Shown: positions 23,750 through 34,638 of the stretch, in pieces
Layout: each line of letters starts with the position of its first letter
Position numbering within the stretch: position 1 is the stretch's first letter
Source: Phascolomyces articulosus
Lineage: Eukaryota > Mucoromycota > Mucoromycetes > Mucorales > Lichtheimiaceae
Length of the DNA: 64,000 bases
Assembly: GCA_025677815.1 (NCBI GenBank)
Contig: JAIXMP010000011.1
Span: 930,001-994,000, forward strand
Direction: 5' to 3'
Notes under the pieces: generated by a model
The model's input: the letters and a program-made list of their open reading frames with translations, nothing else
Databases searched by the model: none
What the model was told of the DNA's origin: nothing
Program-made: the position numbers and the translations under genes

Positions 23750-25004
23750 GATGGTTGTGTGTAATATTAATTTCTAAAATGCAGGAGTAATTCTATAAGT
23801 GTGTTGTATTAAATAATGATATAAGGGTATATTAAGTTAAGTAGTAAATAAAAGAAAAAAAGAAACGCTTTATTTTTTGTGCCTTTTTATATTTCATGAT
23901 CTACACAAGTCGTAGTAAAAAAAAATACGCCATCGTCTGTGTTTCATTCATAATTCGAAATTATTAGAAATCAAGAAAAAATTTTCTGTGCCTATTTTTC
24001 TGGCACACGAGTCAAACAGGATAGGCTGACAAATCCAGACGTTCCAATTTTTATTTATCTACTATGATAACTTTTTTTTAATTTATTTCATGCATTACCA
24101 TTGACATTAACGAATTTTTGATATCGTTGGTCGATTTATGTTATGATACTAATGCTAATTGTTATTATTGTTTTAAGTAGTGCTACTTGGTAATCTCAGC
24201 TATCTGGCTTTGTGGTGGGGGTAAATGTATGGTATAAATGCATCTGATCTGATAGTCTAAGAATAAGGATAATTATACCAAAACAAATGATGGCTGAAAG
24301 CAAACAACAACAACAACGTGTTTATGATTCCATGCTTGGATTAATAATCACCCATCTCACCATCGCTCCCAGATCAACGAAGAAGAATCGCGCTAGTTCG
24401 GGTTGGTTGTTGTGTAACTAGACGATTGATTGTGATCTAAAACAAACAATCTTTTTTTGGAATTGGCATTGGCAAGTTATGCCGTTACCCGTTTTCCGTG
24501 GCCGTCTCCACTCCCGTTTGCCGTGCACCATTTATTAATAATCAAGCCAAGTACTTCTTTCTTGTACAGTGATTGGGTTTCATAGTAAACACTGCAGGAA
24601 TTATCCAATAAACCTTTTTTTCTGAGTAGCGCGGTTATAATGTCAAAATATCAGATTTTTACATAAAAGGATATTAAAATCTGTACCCATCTTTTGGGTT
24701 GCTATGTCATGGAGTATACATTATGCACAGAGTGCTGTTAGTTCATCCTTTATAGTCAATCGGCTTGTACTGATTGTGATTATGTCGTCATTTACTAGCT
24801 CGTGATAATACAGCACTTTTACCGCAGCAGCTTTTATGTTTTGGATTCTTGTTGTACAATCAGCACAATTACTTTATTGGTTGTTTTTGTCAATCTGCTT
24901 ACGATTTACTTACTATATTCAGAAAAAAAACCTGTATAAATATTAAAAGTTGTGTGGCATTCGATCTATAAATGTTAAGTGTTGTTTACTCCGGAAAGAT
25001 ATGT
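23750..25004 (-). promoter_or_regulatory. Upstream region of the left ABC transporter, within the repeat arm
   Basis: About 1.25 kb upstream of the start codon is duplicated together with the gene. Seen: an imperfect pleiotropic-drug-response-like box (tccgtggc, 24495-24502; the yeast Pdr1 consensus is TCCGYGGA), a TATA-like tataaat on the + strand (24233-24239), and a 44-codon + strand ORF. Whether a Pdr1-type regulator acts in this fungus is unknown, and the box match is weak. Confidence 0.4.
24287..24421 (+). CDS. Candidate 44-aa ORF in the pump's upstream region (left arm)
   Basis: Seen: two adjacent ATG codons (24287 and 24290) open a 44-residue frame starting MMAESKQQQQRVYDS and ending in TAG. 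It lies 48 bp after a TATA-like box and on the strand opposite the pump. Composition is mixed (Q-run, then hydrophobic, then basic). No family recognised. It could be a small gene, a first exon, or chance. Confidence 0.2.
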   Translation: MMAESKQQQQRVYDSMLGLIITHLTIAPRSTKKNRASSGWLLCN

Positions 25005-25140
25005 ATGAGCTTGCATATGTACTAGTTCTGCTATTGCTTGATGATAAATAATTGGCTGGTAAATAGTTTGAATTGGAGATTCTGGTGCGTCATGTACAAC
25101 TTACGATCTGAAACATACTTTTCTTTTACTAAAAAACACA

Positions 25141-26937
25141 ATGCCATTGGAATCATTACCACCAGAACTTTTTTATCTTATTTTTCTACAATTATCCTTT
25201 CAAGATCAATGGCAATGTAGTCTCGTTTGTAAAAACTGGAGATATATATTATTACAATGGCCTCATTTATGGACCTGCATTTCAACTGTGAATTTCAAAA
25301 CACACGATTTAAGGGAAGCTCTTTCGCCTTTTAAGGACGTAATCAAACAACAATATATACGACGGGTTCAATTGATTGTTCAAGATGGATCCCATCTTAA
25401 AAGTCCAATAAATTTTTTGATTGAACAAGGCTGTACTTCAATCGTTGAAGGTACTATAATATTTATTTATGGTGTTATAGTATTTATAAAGTTGCTTTGT
25501 CTAGAAAAAAATGAAGGCAACGGTATTTATAAAATTAACATTACCTATAATTTATAAGTCGATATCTCTATACCTTGTATTGAACCATCGGTTTACTTGA
25601 ATTTGGTGGAGCTTTCTGCCAGTTCTCTCACACATCTGTATTTTACTTGCTCTCTTTTTGCCAAATCTTACAAACCATTACCAGAGGAGATCATCCAAAG
25701 TTTTCCCAATCTAAAAGTATTCCATTACCGTGGTTCTGTTTATAAAATCCGAAGCTGGGAACCATCAATGCCCGTGGATTTCAAACATAAGCATTTAACC
25801 GAGCTTGGGTTATATATACAAAATAATATGGATGGTACTTTCGCCGCCAAAAACATTCTGACAGTAATGCCTAATTTGCGACGATTATACATTGATATTC
25901 AAAATGTGGCTCGACGCGCTGATCTTTTTATAAAAACCCTGAATAAGCATTGTCATCAACTCAAGGGACTTGTATTAAAGAGCTTTGAACATTCCACGAC
26001 ATACTTTCTTGACGACGATGATGAAGAAGATACAACCAAAAGGACATATATGACGAGTCAAAATTCTACAAGGTTAGAACATTTGGTTGTTCATATACCA
26101 TATTTAGGATTTCATCAAATACACACAACAAGAATATTGCGTATGCTTCTGGTGCAACATCACCAAACATTACACATTATCAATATCAACGGCCACTCTA
26201 CTATATCTGGTAATCACTGTATCAACCAATTAGTCCCATTTGAATTTCCAACTATGCAACATTTAACCATCCATAATAACAGGACACCGAATACAAAATA
26301 CCTTTGGAGAGAATTTTTGCCTGGCATTGAAGGTCTTCCAAGATTTTTTGCACAATCATTATCCACGGAAAAGTTGGTCTCTTTCAATCTGAGTGGTCTG
26401 CATTACACTTTTGATCTTTCTCCTCTTGCAATTGGTGCAAAGAACTTACAAGAGCTCCATTTGGTGGATTGTACCAGGATTAGTACACTGTCATTAACAA
26501 AATTCTTTGATAATTTATATATCTCGGCCGATGCACCAATACTAAAAAAGGTAACATTGGTGCGCATTCCTACAGTAACAGTGCAAATGCTTGTCTCGAT
26601 GGTCTTGGTACTCCGTTCTTGTTTACAGGAACTTGTCATTGATGGCTGCAAACAAGTATCTCGGGATGATATTGTTTGGTTTCTCGATCATGCAGTAGCG
26701 CAACACCATTTCAGTAGTGCGAAGCTACGCAAGCTCAAAATTGATATACACTATATTGATAATGGTCATTTTGCTAACGACGATCTCCATAATCAAATAC
26801 TTGAAAAACTTGACTTGCTTTCCGAAAAATGGCAGTTGATACTACCTCACCCGAATAATAACCTTTTCTTTGCTAATGATGGATATGATGATCAACACAT
26901 TAAAATTTATAGCAGTACTAATTATATAAAGGAGTAG
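25141..26937 (+). CDS. F-box / leucine-rich-repeat protein in the repeat spacer
   Basis: Seen: exons 25141-25450 and 25559-26937 join in phase to 562 aa. The F-box occupies residues 3-45 (LPPELFYLIFLQLSFQD ... LVCKNWR ... WPHLW). Irregular leucine-rich repeats fill the rest, with recognisable strands such as LQELHLVDCTRIS and LQELVIDGCKQVS. Known role: the F-box binds Skp1 in an SCF ubiquitin ligase and the LRRs hold the substrate; the target is unknown. The start codon lies only 137 bp from the inner edge of the left repeat arm, so the promoter probably extends into the arm. This gene is single-copy here, although both flanks are duplicated. It lacks the TPR region of the related gene at 34639. 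Confidence 0.85.
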
Positions 26938-27803
26938 ATTTAAGCTTCTGTTAGTAGGATATATTACTCTATACTTTGTTGTTAGTTTTGGAACTTCATT
27001 ATATTATCCGAGATTATATAGTATAAATAAAGATAATTCCAAGTAATTTCCCATATCCATTGTTACAGAATACCACAGTATAGTTTATTATATTCAATGT
27101 GTAAATTATTCTATATAAATAAAGTATAAATTGAATTCGTTCATATCGCATGCCGGAAGAACGAACTTCTCAAACCTAAAAAAAATTACTTAGTAAACTA
27201 CCTTGTAGTAATATCCAATTCTTTAATTTTACAACAAGAATCCATTTACCTTTATTTTTACTTTTGTCCCAATCTTTAAATAGCATCGTTTGTTTTTTTT
27301 AAAAGCGATAAGCATAAATCATATCTGTATATTTAAAATATTTGTTGGTAAAGGGTATATTTCAAACGTAGTAATATATACCATATTATTCCAATGTTAA
27401 CTGTCTTTTGTTGTATAGAATGTATTAAAGGGTCAATCAATAAATAGTATAATTACAATTTAGCCGCAGCGTGTACGTACAGCTCTTACGGAAAGATATA
27501 TATGTAAACGAATACCCATGAATTTTCTAAGTAGTGTCTGTGGTCAATCCCTACCAATATTTGGTGCAGCTAATGCGGACTTTCACCAAACAGGTGCGGA
27601 CAATAGTCGGCGGAAGCCGATAATCGGTAATATAACAGCAGTTGACACATCAGTGGCTATAATAAAGCTGAATATAACGCAATCACCTATATAGTATCCT
27701 ATTTACCAGTTCATCAGATTATTTGCCACCATTATTTAGGGACAACCACAGCGAAAAAAATATGTACTAAACAAAAACTATTTTTTCAATATTAGGAGTA
27801 ATA
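26938..27803. other. Right part of the spacer, no gene
   Basis: The sequence is AT-rich except for a G+C-richer patch at about 27465-27680. That patch includes a small hairpin (tcggc-ggaa-gccga, about 27609-27622) and two copies of gcggac. No ORF or known element is recognised; it may be a transposon remnant. Confidence 0.5.
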
Positions 27804-29058
27804 ACATATCTTTCCGGAGTAAACAACACTTAACATTTATAGATCGAATGCCACACAACTTTTAATATTTATACAGGTTTTTTTTCTGAATATAGTAAGT
27901 AAATCGTAAGCAGATTGACAAAAACAACCAATAAAGTAATTGTGCTGATTGTACAACAAGAATCCAAAACATAAAAGCTGCTGCGGTAAAAGTGCTGTAT
28001 TATCACGAGCTAGTAAATGACGACATAATCACAATCAGTACAAGCCGATTGACTATAAAGGATGAACTAACAGCACTCTGTGCATAATGTATACTCCATG
28101 ACATAGCAACCCAAAAGATGGGTACAGATTTTAATATCCTTTTATGTAAAAATCTGATATTTTGACATTATAACCGCGCTACTCAGAAAAAAAGGTTTAT
28201 TGGATAATTCCTGCAGTGTTTACTATGAAACCCAATCACTGTACAAGAAAGAAGTACTTGGCTTGATTATTAATAAATGGTGCACGGCAAACGGGAGTGG
28301 AGACGGCCACGGAAAACGGGTAACGGCATAACTTGCCAATGCCAATTCCAAAAAAAGATTGTTTGTTTTAGATCACAATCAATCGTCTAGTTACACAACA
28401 ACCAACCCGAACTAGCGCGATTCTTCTTCGTTGATCTGGGAGCGATGGTGAGATGGGTGATTATTAATCCAAGCATGGAATCATAAACACGTTGTTGTTG
28501 TTGTTTGCTTTCAGCCATCATTTGTTTTGGTATAATTATCCTTATTCTTAGACTATCAGATCAGATGCATTTATACCATACATTTACCCCCACCACAAAG
28601 CCAGATAGCTGAGATTACCAAGTAGCACTACTTAAAACAATAATAACAATTAGCATTAGTATCATAACATAAATCGACCAACGATATCAAAAATTCGTTA
28701 ATGTCAATGGTAATGCATGAAATAAATTAAAAAAAAGTTATCATAGTAGATAAATAAAAATTGGAACGTCTGGATTTGTCAGCCTATCCTGTTTGACTCG
28801 TGTGCCAGAAAAATAGGCACAGAAAATTTTTTCTTGATTTCTAATAATTTCGAATTATGAATGAAACACAGACGATGGCGTATTTTTTTTTACTACGACT
28901 TGTGTAGATCATGAAATATAAAAAGGCACAAAAAATAAAGCGTTTCTTTTTTTCTTTTATTTACTACTTAACTTAATATACCCTTATATCATTATTTAAT
29001 ACAACACACTTATAGAATTACTCCTGCATTTTAGAAATTAATATTACACACAACCATC
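27804..29058 (+). promoter_or_regulatory. Upstream region of the right ABC transporter, within the repeat arm
   Basis: Mirror image of 23750-25004. The pleiotropic-drug-response-like box lies at 28306-28313 and the divergent TATA-like box at about 28569-28575. No F-box gene follows the inner edge here, unlike in the left arm. Confidence 0.4.
28387..28521 (-). CDS. Candidate 44-aa ORF, right-arm copy
   Basis: The mirror copy of the 24287-24421 ORF, identical as far as read. Its intactness carries no weight as evidence of selection, because the arms are almost identical throughout. Confidence 0.2.
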   Translation of the reverse strand: MMAESKQQQQRVYDSMLGLIITHLTIAPRSTKKNRASSGWLLCN

Positions 29059-32000
29059 ATGGTTAACGCACAACAACAACACAACAATAATAATAGCAAT
29101 GACAGTCTGGACCGGCCGCCATCAGACGTTACTGTCACTCATAATAATCAATATGGTTCTGGTGAAGCATATGGTGAAATAAATGCAAATACAGTTGATG
29201 TTGAAGGTAATTATAATGATTGATCTCCTTACTACTCTTCCATTATTTATATTATTATGAAACTCATCGATCATCATGTTCTATTTCTATTACAGCTGCT
29301 ATTGAAGAATACCATGAAATGAAACGCGAACTTTCAAGGATCAGTCGACACTCCAATGTCAACCAAGATCTTGAAAAGGCAGGAGAAGAAGGGCGAGTCG
29401 CTGAAGAAGAGTTTGATTTGGATCAGTTTTTACAAGGCTTGTCCTACGAAGATAAAGAAGCTGGAAAGAAACCAAAGCATCTTGGTTTAGTATGGAAAGA
29501 TTTAGAAGTCGAGGTAACATATAATGTTAAAATTGGTAATTACTTTGACACTTTGTTACCTTTACTAATCGTGTGGTTTGCCTTTATTATTATTATTATT
29601 ATTTAGGGTATTGGTGCTGATGCTCATACCATCCCAACTGTAATCACAGGCTTGCTAAGCCTTGTACAACCTTGGAAGCTATTTAATTTTGGCTTTAGCC
29701 AGCTAGCCAGCAAAAAGATTTTGCATCCGCTTTCTGGGTTCGTAAAAGAGGGTGAAATGCTCCTAGTACTCGGTCGTCCAGGTGCAGGTACCACCACATT
29801 GCTCAAAGTATTGGCGAATATGCGAGGTGGCTATACAAATATAAAAGGCGATGTTTCATATGGTGGAATTGATCCCGAAACATTTGCAAAGCATTATCGG
29901 GGTCAAGTCATCTATAACGAAGAAGAAGATCAACATTATCCAACGTACGTAACTATTTTTGGCTTATTCTTTTCCTTCTTACTGTTCTTTATCTGTTTCC
30001 AAAAGAAGTATATACTAATGGCGATCAATTGATTATAATATTAGATTGACAACCAAAGAAACACTCCAATTTGCATTACGAACGAAAACACCTGGCAACC
30101 GTCTTCCCGATGAAACAAAAAAAGTGTTTGTCAACAAACTCATTTACATGCTTGGTAACATGCTTGGTCTTTCAAAGAAAATGGATACTTTGGTGGGCGA
30201 TGCTTCCGTCCGAGGTCTTTCTGGAGGGGAGCGCAAACGCCTTTCAATTGCAGAAGCCATGACGACTCAAAGTTCGATTAATTTATGGGACGGTTCTACA
30301 CGAGGTCTCGATGCAGTAACAGCCCTCGATTATGTCCGTTCACTTCGTATCATGACTGATGTGCTTCACAAGACAACTGTTTCCACCTTGTATCAAGCTT
30401 CCAATAGTATGTTTGCTCTTTATGACAAAATACTGCTTCTTGATAGTGGTTACATGATTTATTTTGGACCTGTTGAACAAGCCAAGTCTTACTTTGAAAA
30501 TCTTGGTTATTATGCCTCTCCTCGTAAATCCATTCCTGATTTTTTGACGGGTATTTCGAACCCATTGGAACGTGAAGTCAAGGAAGGCTACACTGTTCCT
30601 GAATCTGCTGCTGAACTTCATCAACGCTATCTCGAATCAGACGTTTACAAAAAAATGATGTATGAGCTCGATGAATACCAAGACCAAGTACAAAATGAAA
30701 AGCCAGCCGATTTATTCAAGGCTGCTGTTTTTGACGAACATCAGAAACGTGCACCCAAAAAAGATCCATATACTGTATCATTTTATCAACAAGTCAAGGC
30801 ATTGGCCATTCGAAATTTCCAATTGTTGGCACGAAGTCATTCATCCCTTCTCTCACGTTATGGAACAGTTCTCATTATTGCATTCATGCTTGGTTCTTGC
30901 TTTTACAAAATGCCATTGACCGCCAATGGTGCTGTGTCTCGTGCAGGTGCTATTTGTTTTACGGTTATTATTAATGGATTTATCTCGCACAGTGATTTGG
31001 TCAACATTATGGTTGGACGTCCAATCTTGGAGAAACACAAGCATTATGCCATGTATCGACCTTCCGCCTACTATATTTCACAAATCATTATGGATTTCCC
31101 GCTTGCAATTGCTCAAGGTTTGTTAATTTATTTTACTCAAGTTTATCTCTTTCTATCACAGGATATATCCTTGGTCTAACATTGTTTTTGCGCCTTTTTA
31201 TTTACTAGTACTTTTGTGGGAAATCATTACCTACTTTTTGATGGGTCTCAATCTTGATGCTGGTCGCTTTTTCACTCATTTCCTTACTTTGGTGACCATG
31301 TCAGTGTCCATGAGTGGTTTCTTCCGCTTCTTCGGTCTTCTCACCAACAACTTTATGATTGCCAATCTCGTTGCCTGTGTCATGTTTATCTATGCCTTTT
31401 TGTACATGGGTTACTACATGTATTATAGTGTGATGCACCCATGGTTCTTCTGGTATGTATGGTTATGAATTATATTTTTATAACCTATTATAAAAAGAAT
31501 CAACCAACAAAGATATTAATGAATTAACATAACTGTGCATATATAGGATCCATTGGATTTACCCCCTTGCCTACGCATACAAAGCACTTCTCATTACCGA
31601 AATGCAAGGACAAGTGTACACATGTGATGGTCCTGGTAGTTCGATTCCTTATGGACCTGGTTATGATGACTGGGCTCACAAAATTTGTTCCATGAATGGC
31701 GGTACAGCAGGCGAAAGCTTTGTCCTCGGTGATGATTACTTGCGTGATCTTCTTGGCATTGAACCCAATTGGCTCTGGTCTGTCAATATTGTCATGTTGA
31801 TTGTCTGGTTCTTGTTTTTCACTGGTATCAACATGCTTTTGATTGAAAAATACCAACTTGGCAGTGGTGGATCCTTGACCAAACTCTATCTTCCTGGCAA
31901 GGCACCCAAGCCACGCACGCCTGAAGAAGAAAAAGAACGACTTGAACGCCAACTCCAAATCACTGAAAAGATGGATCAAGTCTCGACTGGCACCACCTTT

Positions 32001-34059
32001 TCATGGCAACACATCAATTATACCGTCCCTGTCAAGGGTGGTTCATTCCAAATCCTCAATGATGTTTCCGGTATTGTCAAGCCTGGTCATTTAACTGCAT
32101 TGATGGGTTCATCAGGTGCTGGTAAAACAACTCTTTTGGATGTACTCGCTCGACGCAAAACCATTGGTAAAGTAGAAGGTCGTACCTATTTGAACAGCGA
32201 AATGTTGTTGGATGATTTCGAACGAATTACTGGCTATGTCGAACAAATGGATGTCCATCAACCTGCCGATACCGTCCGTGAAGCAATGCAATTCTCTGCC
32301 TATCTCCGTCAAGATGCAAGTGTTCCCAAGAGCGAAAAAGATGCCTATGTCGAACAAATTATCCAACTTTTGGAAATGGAAGATATTGCAGATGCCCAAG
32401 TAGGTGACCTTGCCAGTGGTTGCGGTATCTCTGTTGAAGAACGCAAGCGATTGACCATTGCCATGGAATTGGTTGCCAAACCCAAATTAATCTTTTTGGA
32501 TGAACCTACGTCTGGACTGGATGCTCAAAGTTCTTATAACATTGTACGATTTTTACGCAAGCTTGCTGATGCTGGATGGCCTGTGGTGTGTACGATCCAT
32601 CAACCTTCTGCAATTTTGTTTGAATACTTTGATCACTTACATTTACTTGTCCGTGGTGGTCGCACTGCTTATTATGGTAAAATTGGCCAAGGCTCCAAGA
32701 TCATGATTGAATATTTTGAAACCAACGGTGGACCCAGATATGCGCCTGATTCCAATCCTGCTGAGTATATTCTTGATGTGGTTGCTTCTGGCAACAGCAA
32801 TGGTAATGCATCAGCCAAGAATTGGGCTGATGTATGGGCTAATTCTCCCAATGCAAAGGCTCTTGATGAAGAACTGGAAGCTATTCATAACAATGTGAAT
32901 ATGAATCCTACACGCAAGTCATTGACGTATGCTACTCCTTTCTTGACTCAATTGTATTTTGTTTTCAAGCGCATGAGTTTGGTTTACTGGCGATCATCTG
33001 GATATAATCTTGGTCGTTTCCTTACAATTGCTTCAATTTCTTTGTTTATTGGTTTCACGTTCTGGAAGTTGTCACTCTCATTTATTGATATTCAAAACCG
33101 TATCCTTCTGCTGTTTGGTTCTATGCCTTTGGCTTACATGATGGTAAGTTTGTCTTTTTTTTTTTTCATACATATATATTAATGAATGCTATTGTCAATA
33201 AATTAATCACCGTGATGAAATATAGATCACTATGGGTCAACCAAAATTCATGGGCGAGCGAGTATTTTTCCGCCGTGAATACGCTTCTCGATTCTATGGA
33301 TGGGTTCCTTATGCCATGTCTGCCATTATTGTTGAAATTCCTTACATCTTGTTCCTATGTTTCCTATTTATGATCGGTATCTATTATACTGTAGGTCTTG
33401 CTGACACTTCAGAAGCTGCTGGTTATTACTATCTCATGACAGTACTTTTTGTCGTGTGGGCCGTTACCATGGGATTCATTCTTGGTGGTCTTACAGAAAA
33501 CCCATACATTGCTGCCGTTCTTACACCTTTGGCATTTTCATCCGTGGTTACTTTTGCTGGTGTTCTTCAAACCCAATTTGCACTTCCGCGTTTCTGGAGT
33601 GCATGGATGTATTGGCTTGGTATGTATATATTATATTTTTACTATTATATACTATGATCTAATGTCTTATATATATATAATATTAACATATTTATCCTTC
33701 TTTCATTAGTTCCATTCCATTATGTCATAGAAGGACTAGTTGTCAACGAGCTAGAAAATCTACCTGTGATACCAAGCGCAAAGGATCTTTTCAAGTTTAC
33801 TCCTCCTGCTGGTCTTACTTGTGGTGAATATCTCAAGGAGTATTTTGCATCTGGTGCTACAGGATTTTTAATTGATCCAAACAGCACAACCGAATGTAGC
33901 TACAGTTTATATTCATCCGGCAAGGAGCTTTACACCACCTTCTACGGTTGGGACGCGGCACATAAATGGCAAAACATTGGTATCGTCTGTATTTATTGTG
34001 TCTTTAATGTACTTGTATGTGCTGGACTTATTTACTGGCGACGAAAGGCCAGACGTTAA
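29059..34059 (+). CDS. PDR-type (ABCG) full-size ABC transporter, right copy
   Basis: Seen: the twin of the left pump, with start ATG 29059-29061, stop 34057-34059, eight exons and the same predicted residues throughout. The domain order and NBD motifs are those of the left copy. The only difference inside the gene is one T fewer in the homopolymer of the intron beginning near 33144, which should not alter the product. The first intron separates a hydrophilic N/Q-rich leader from the conserved N-terminal region. The last exons encode the final extracellular loop and the closing membrane segment (VCIYCVFNVLVCAGLIYW) before a basic tail. Inferred: both copies are expressed and raise pump dosage, unless the duplication is an assembly artefact. 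Confidence 0.95.
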
Positions 34060-34170
34060 ATTGTTATTATTCCTATATCATATGTCAATGGTTACTGTCA
34101 TTACTCACCTCTCATGTATATACTTCATTATGTATTATATTACAATATACTTCTTTTTTTCTTGCATATT

Positions 34171-34638
34171 CTACACAAGTATCGTAATTTCAAATAAAAA
34201 ATATGGTTATTGATTTTTTTCACATTATTATTCATTACACTTGATACTTTTAATCACATACAATTGATGCACGGACCATTGACCTGGTATTGCGCCGCTT
34301 CAAAATTTAGGCGCATGAAGTATGTGTTTAAGTAGCATTAATATCCTGCCTTTACATAAAGATATAAATATAGACTTCCACATGTTATCCTGTAAAAGAC
34401 ACCAATATTAATTTTAATAAGAAAACAAGAACAGTGATAAGTCAAGAGAAAGAAAATAAAAAGAAGCAGTTTCTACTTTACACCTTTTCAATTTTCTATT
34501 GTGTAACCTTTTTTAACATTAATGACTCAAAGCCCATACATATTTCTTTCCCTTTCTTTATTTTTTTTCACTTCGCTTTTTTTATTATCTTCATTCACAA
34601 TCAACCAAACAATCTAAACGAAAACTATATTATATACA
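34171..34638. other. Flank between right arm and TPR-F-box gene
   Basis: AT-rich, with no gene. The right pump's 3' end and the next gene's promoter share this interval. Sequence outside the arm edge is unrelated to that outside the left arm. Confidence 0.55.

Larger units (their letters stand above)
18637..25004 (-). repeat. Left arm of a 6.37-kb near-perfect inverted repeat
   Basis: Seen: reverse-complementary to 27804-34170. Pairing coordinates sum to 52808 from the inner end to an intronic A-run, and to 52807 beyond it. Differences noticed: A13 here (19641-19653) against T12 in the right arm (33155-33166), and one substitution at 18700/34107. All open frames on both strands are otherwise identical between arms. 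The inner limit is sharp at 25004 and the outer limit at 18637. The arm contains a complete ABC transporter and its upstream region. Confidence 0.97.
27804..34170 (+). repeat. Right arm of the 6.37-kb inverted repeat
   Basis: Reverse complement of 18637-25004, with the two differences given for the left arm. The inner edge (27804) and outer edge (34170) are abrupt: similarity stops within one base. The sequence just inside the spacer (ending at 27803) is unrelated to that at 25005. Confidence 0.97.

Noticed and set aside
24495..24502. A firm Pdr1 binding site in the pump promoter
   Set aside because: The sequence differs from the yeast consensus at the last position, and no Pdr1 homologue is known here. 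It is reported only as a weak resemblance.
18637..34170. Treating the palindrome as a simple head-to-head assembly join
   Set aside because: A simple join would not leave a 2.8-kb unique spacer with an intact F-box gene and unrelated outer flanks. The artefact explanation is kept only as something reads must exclude.
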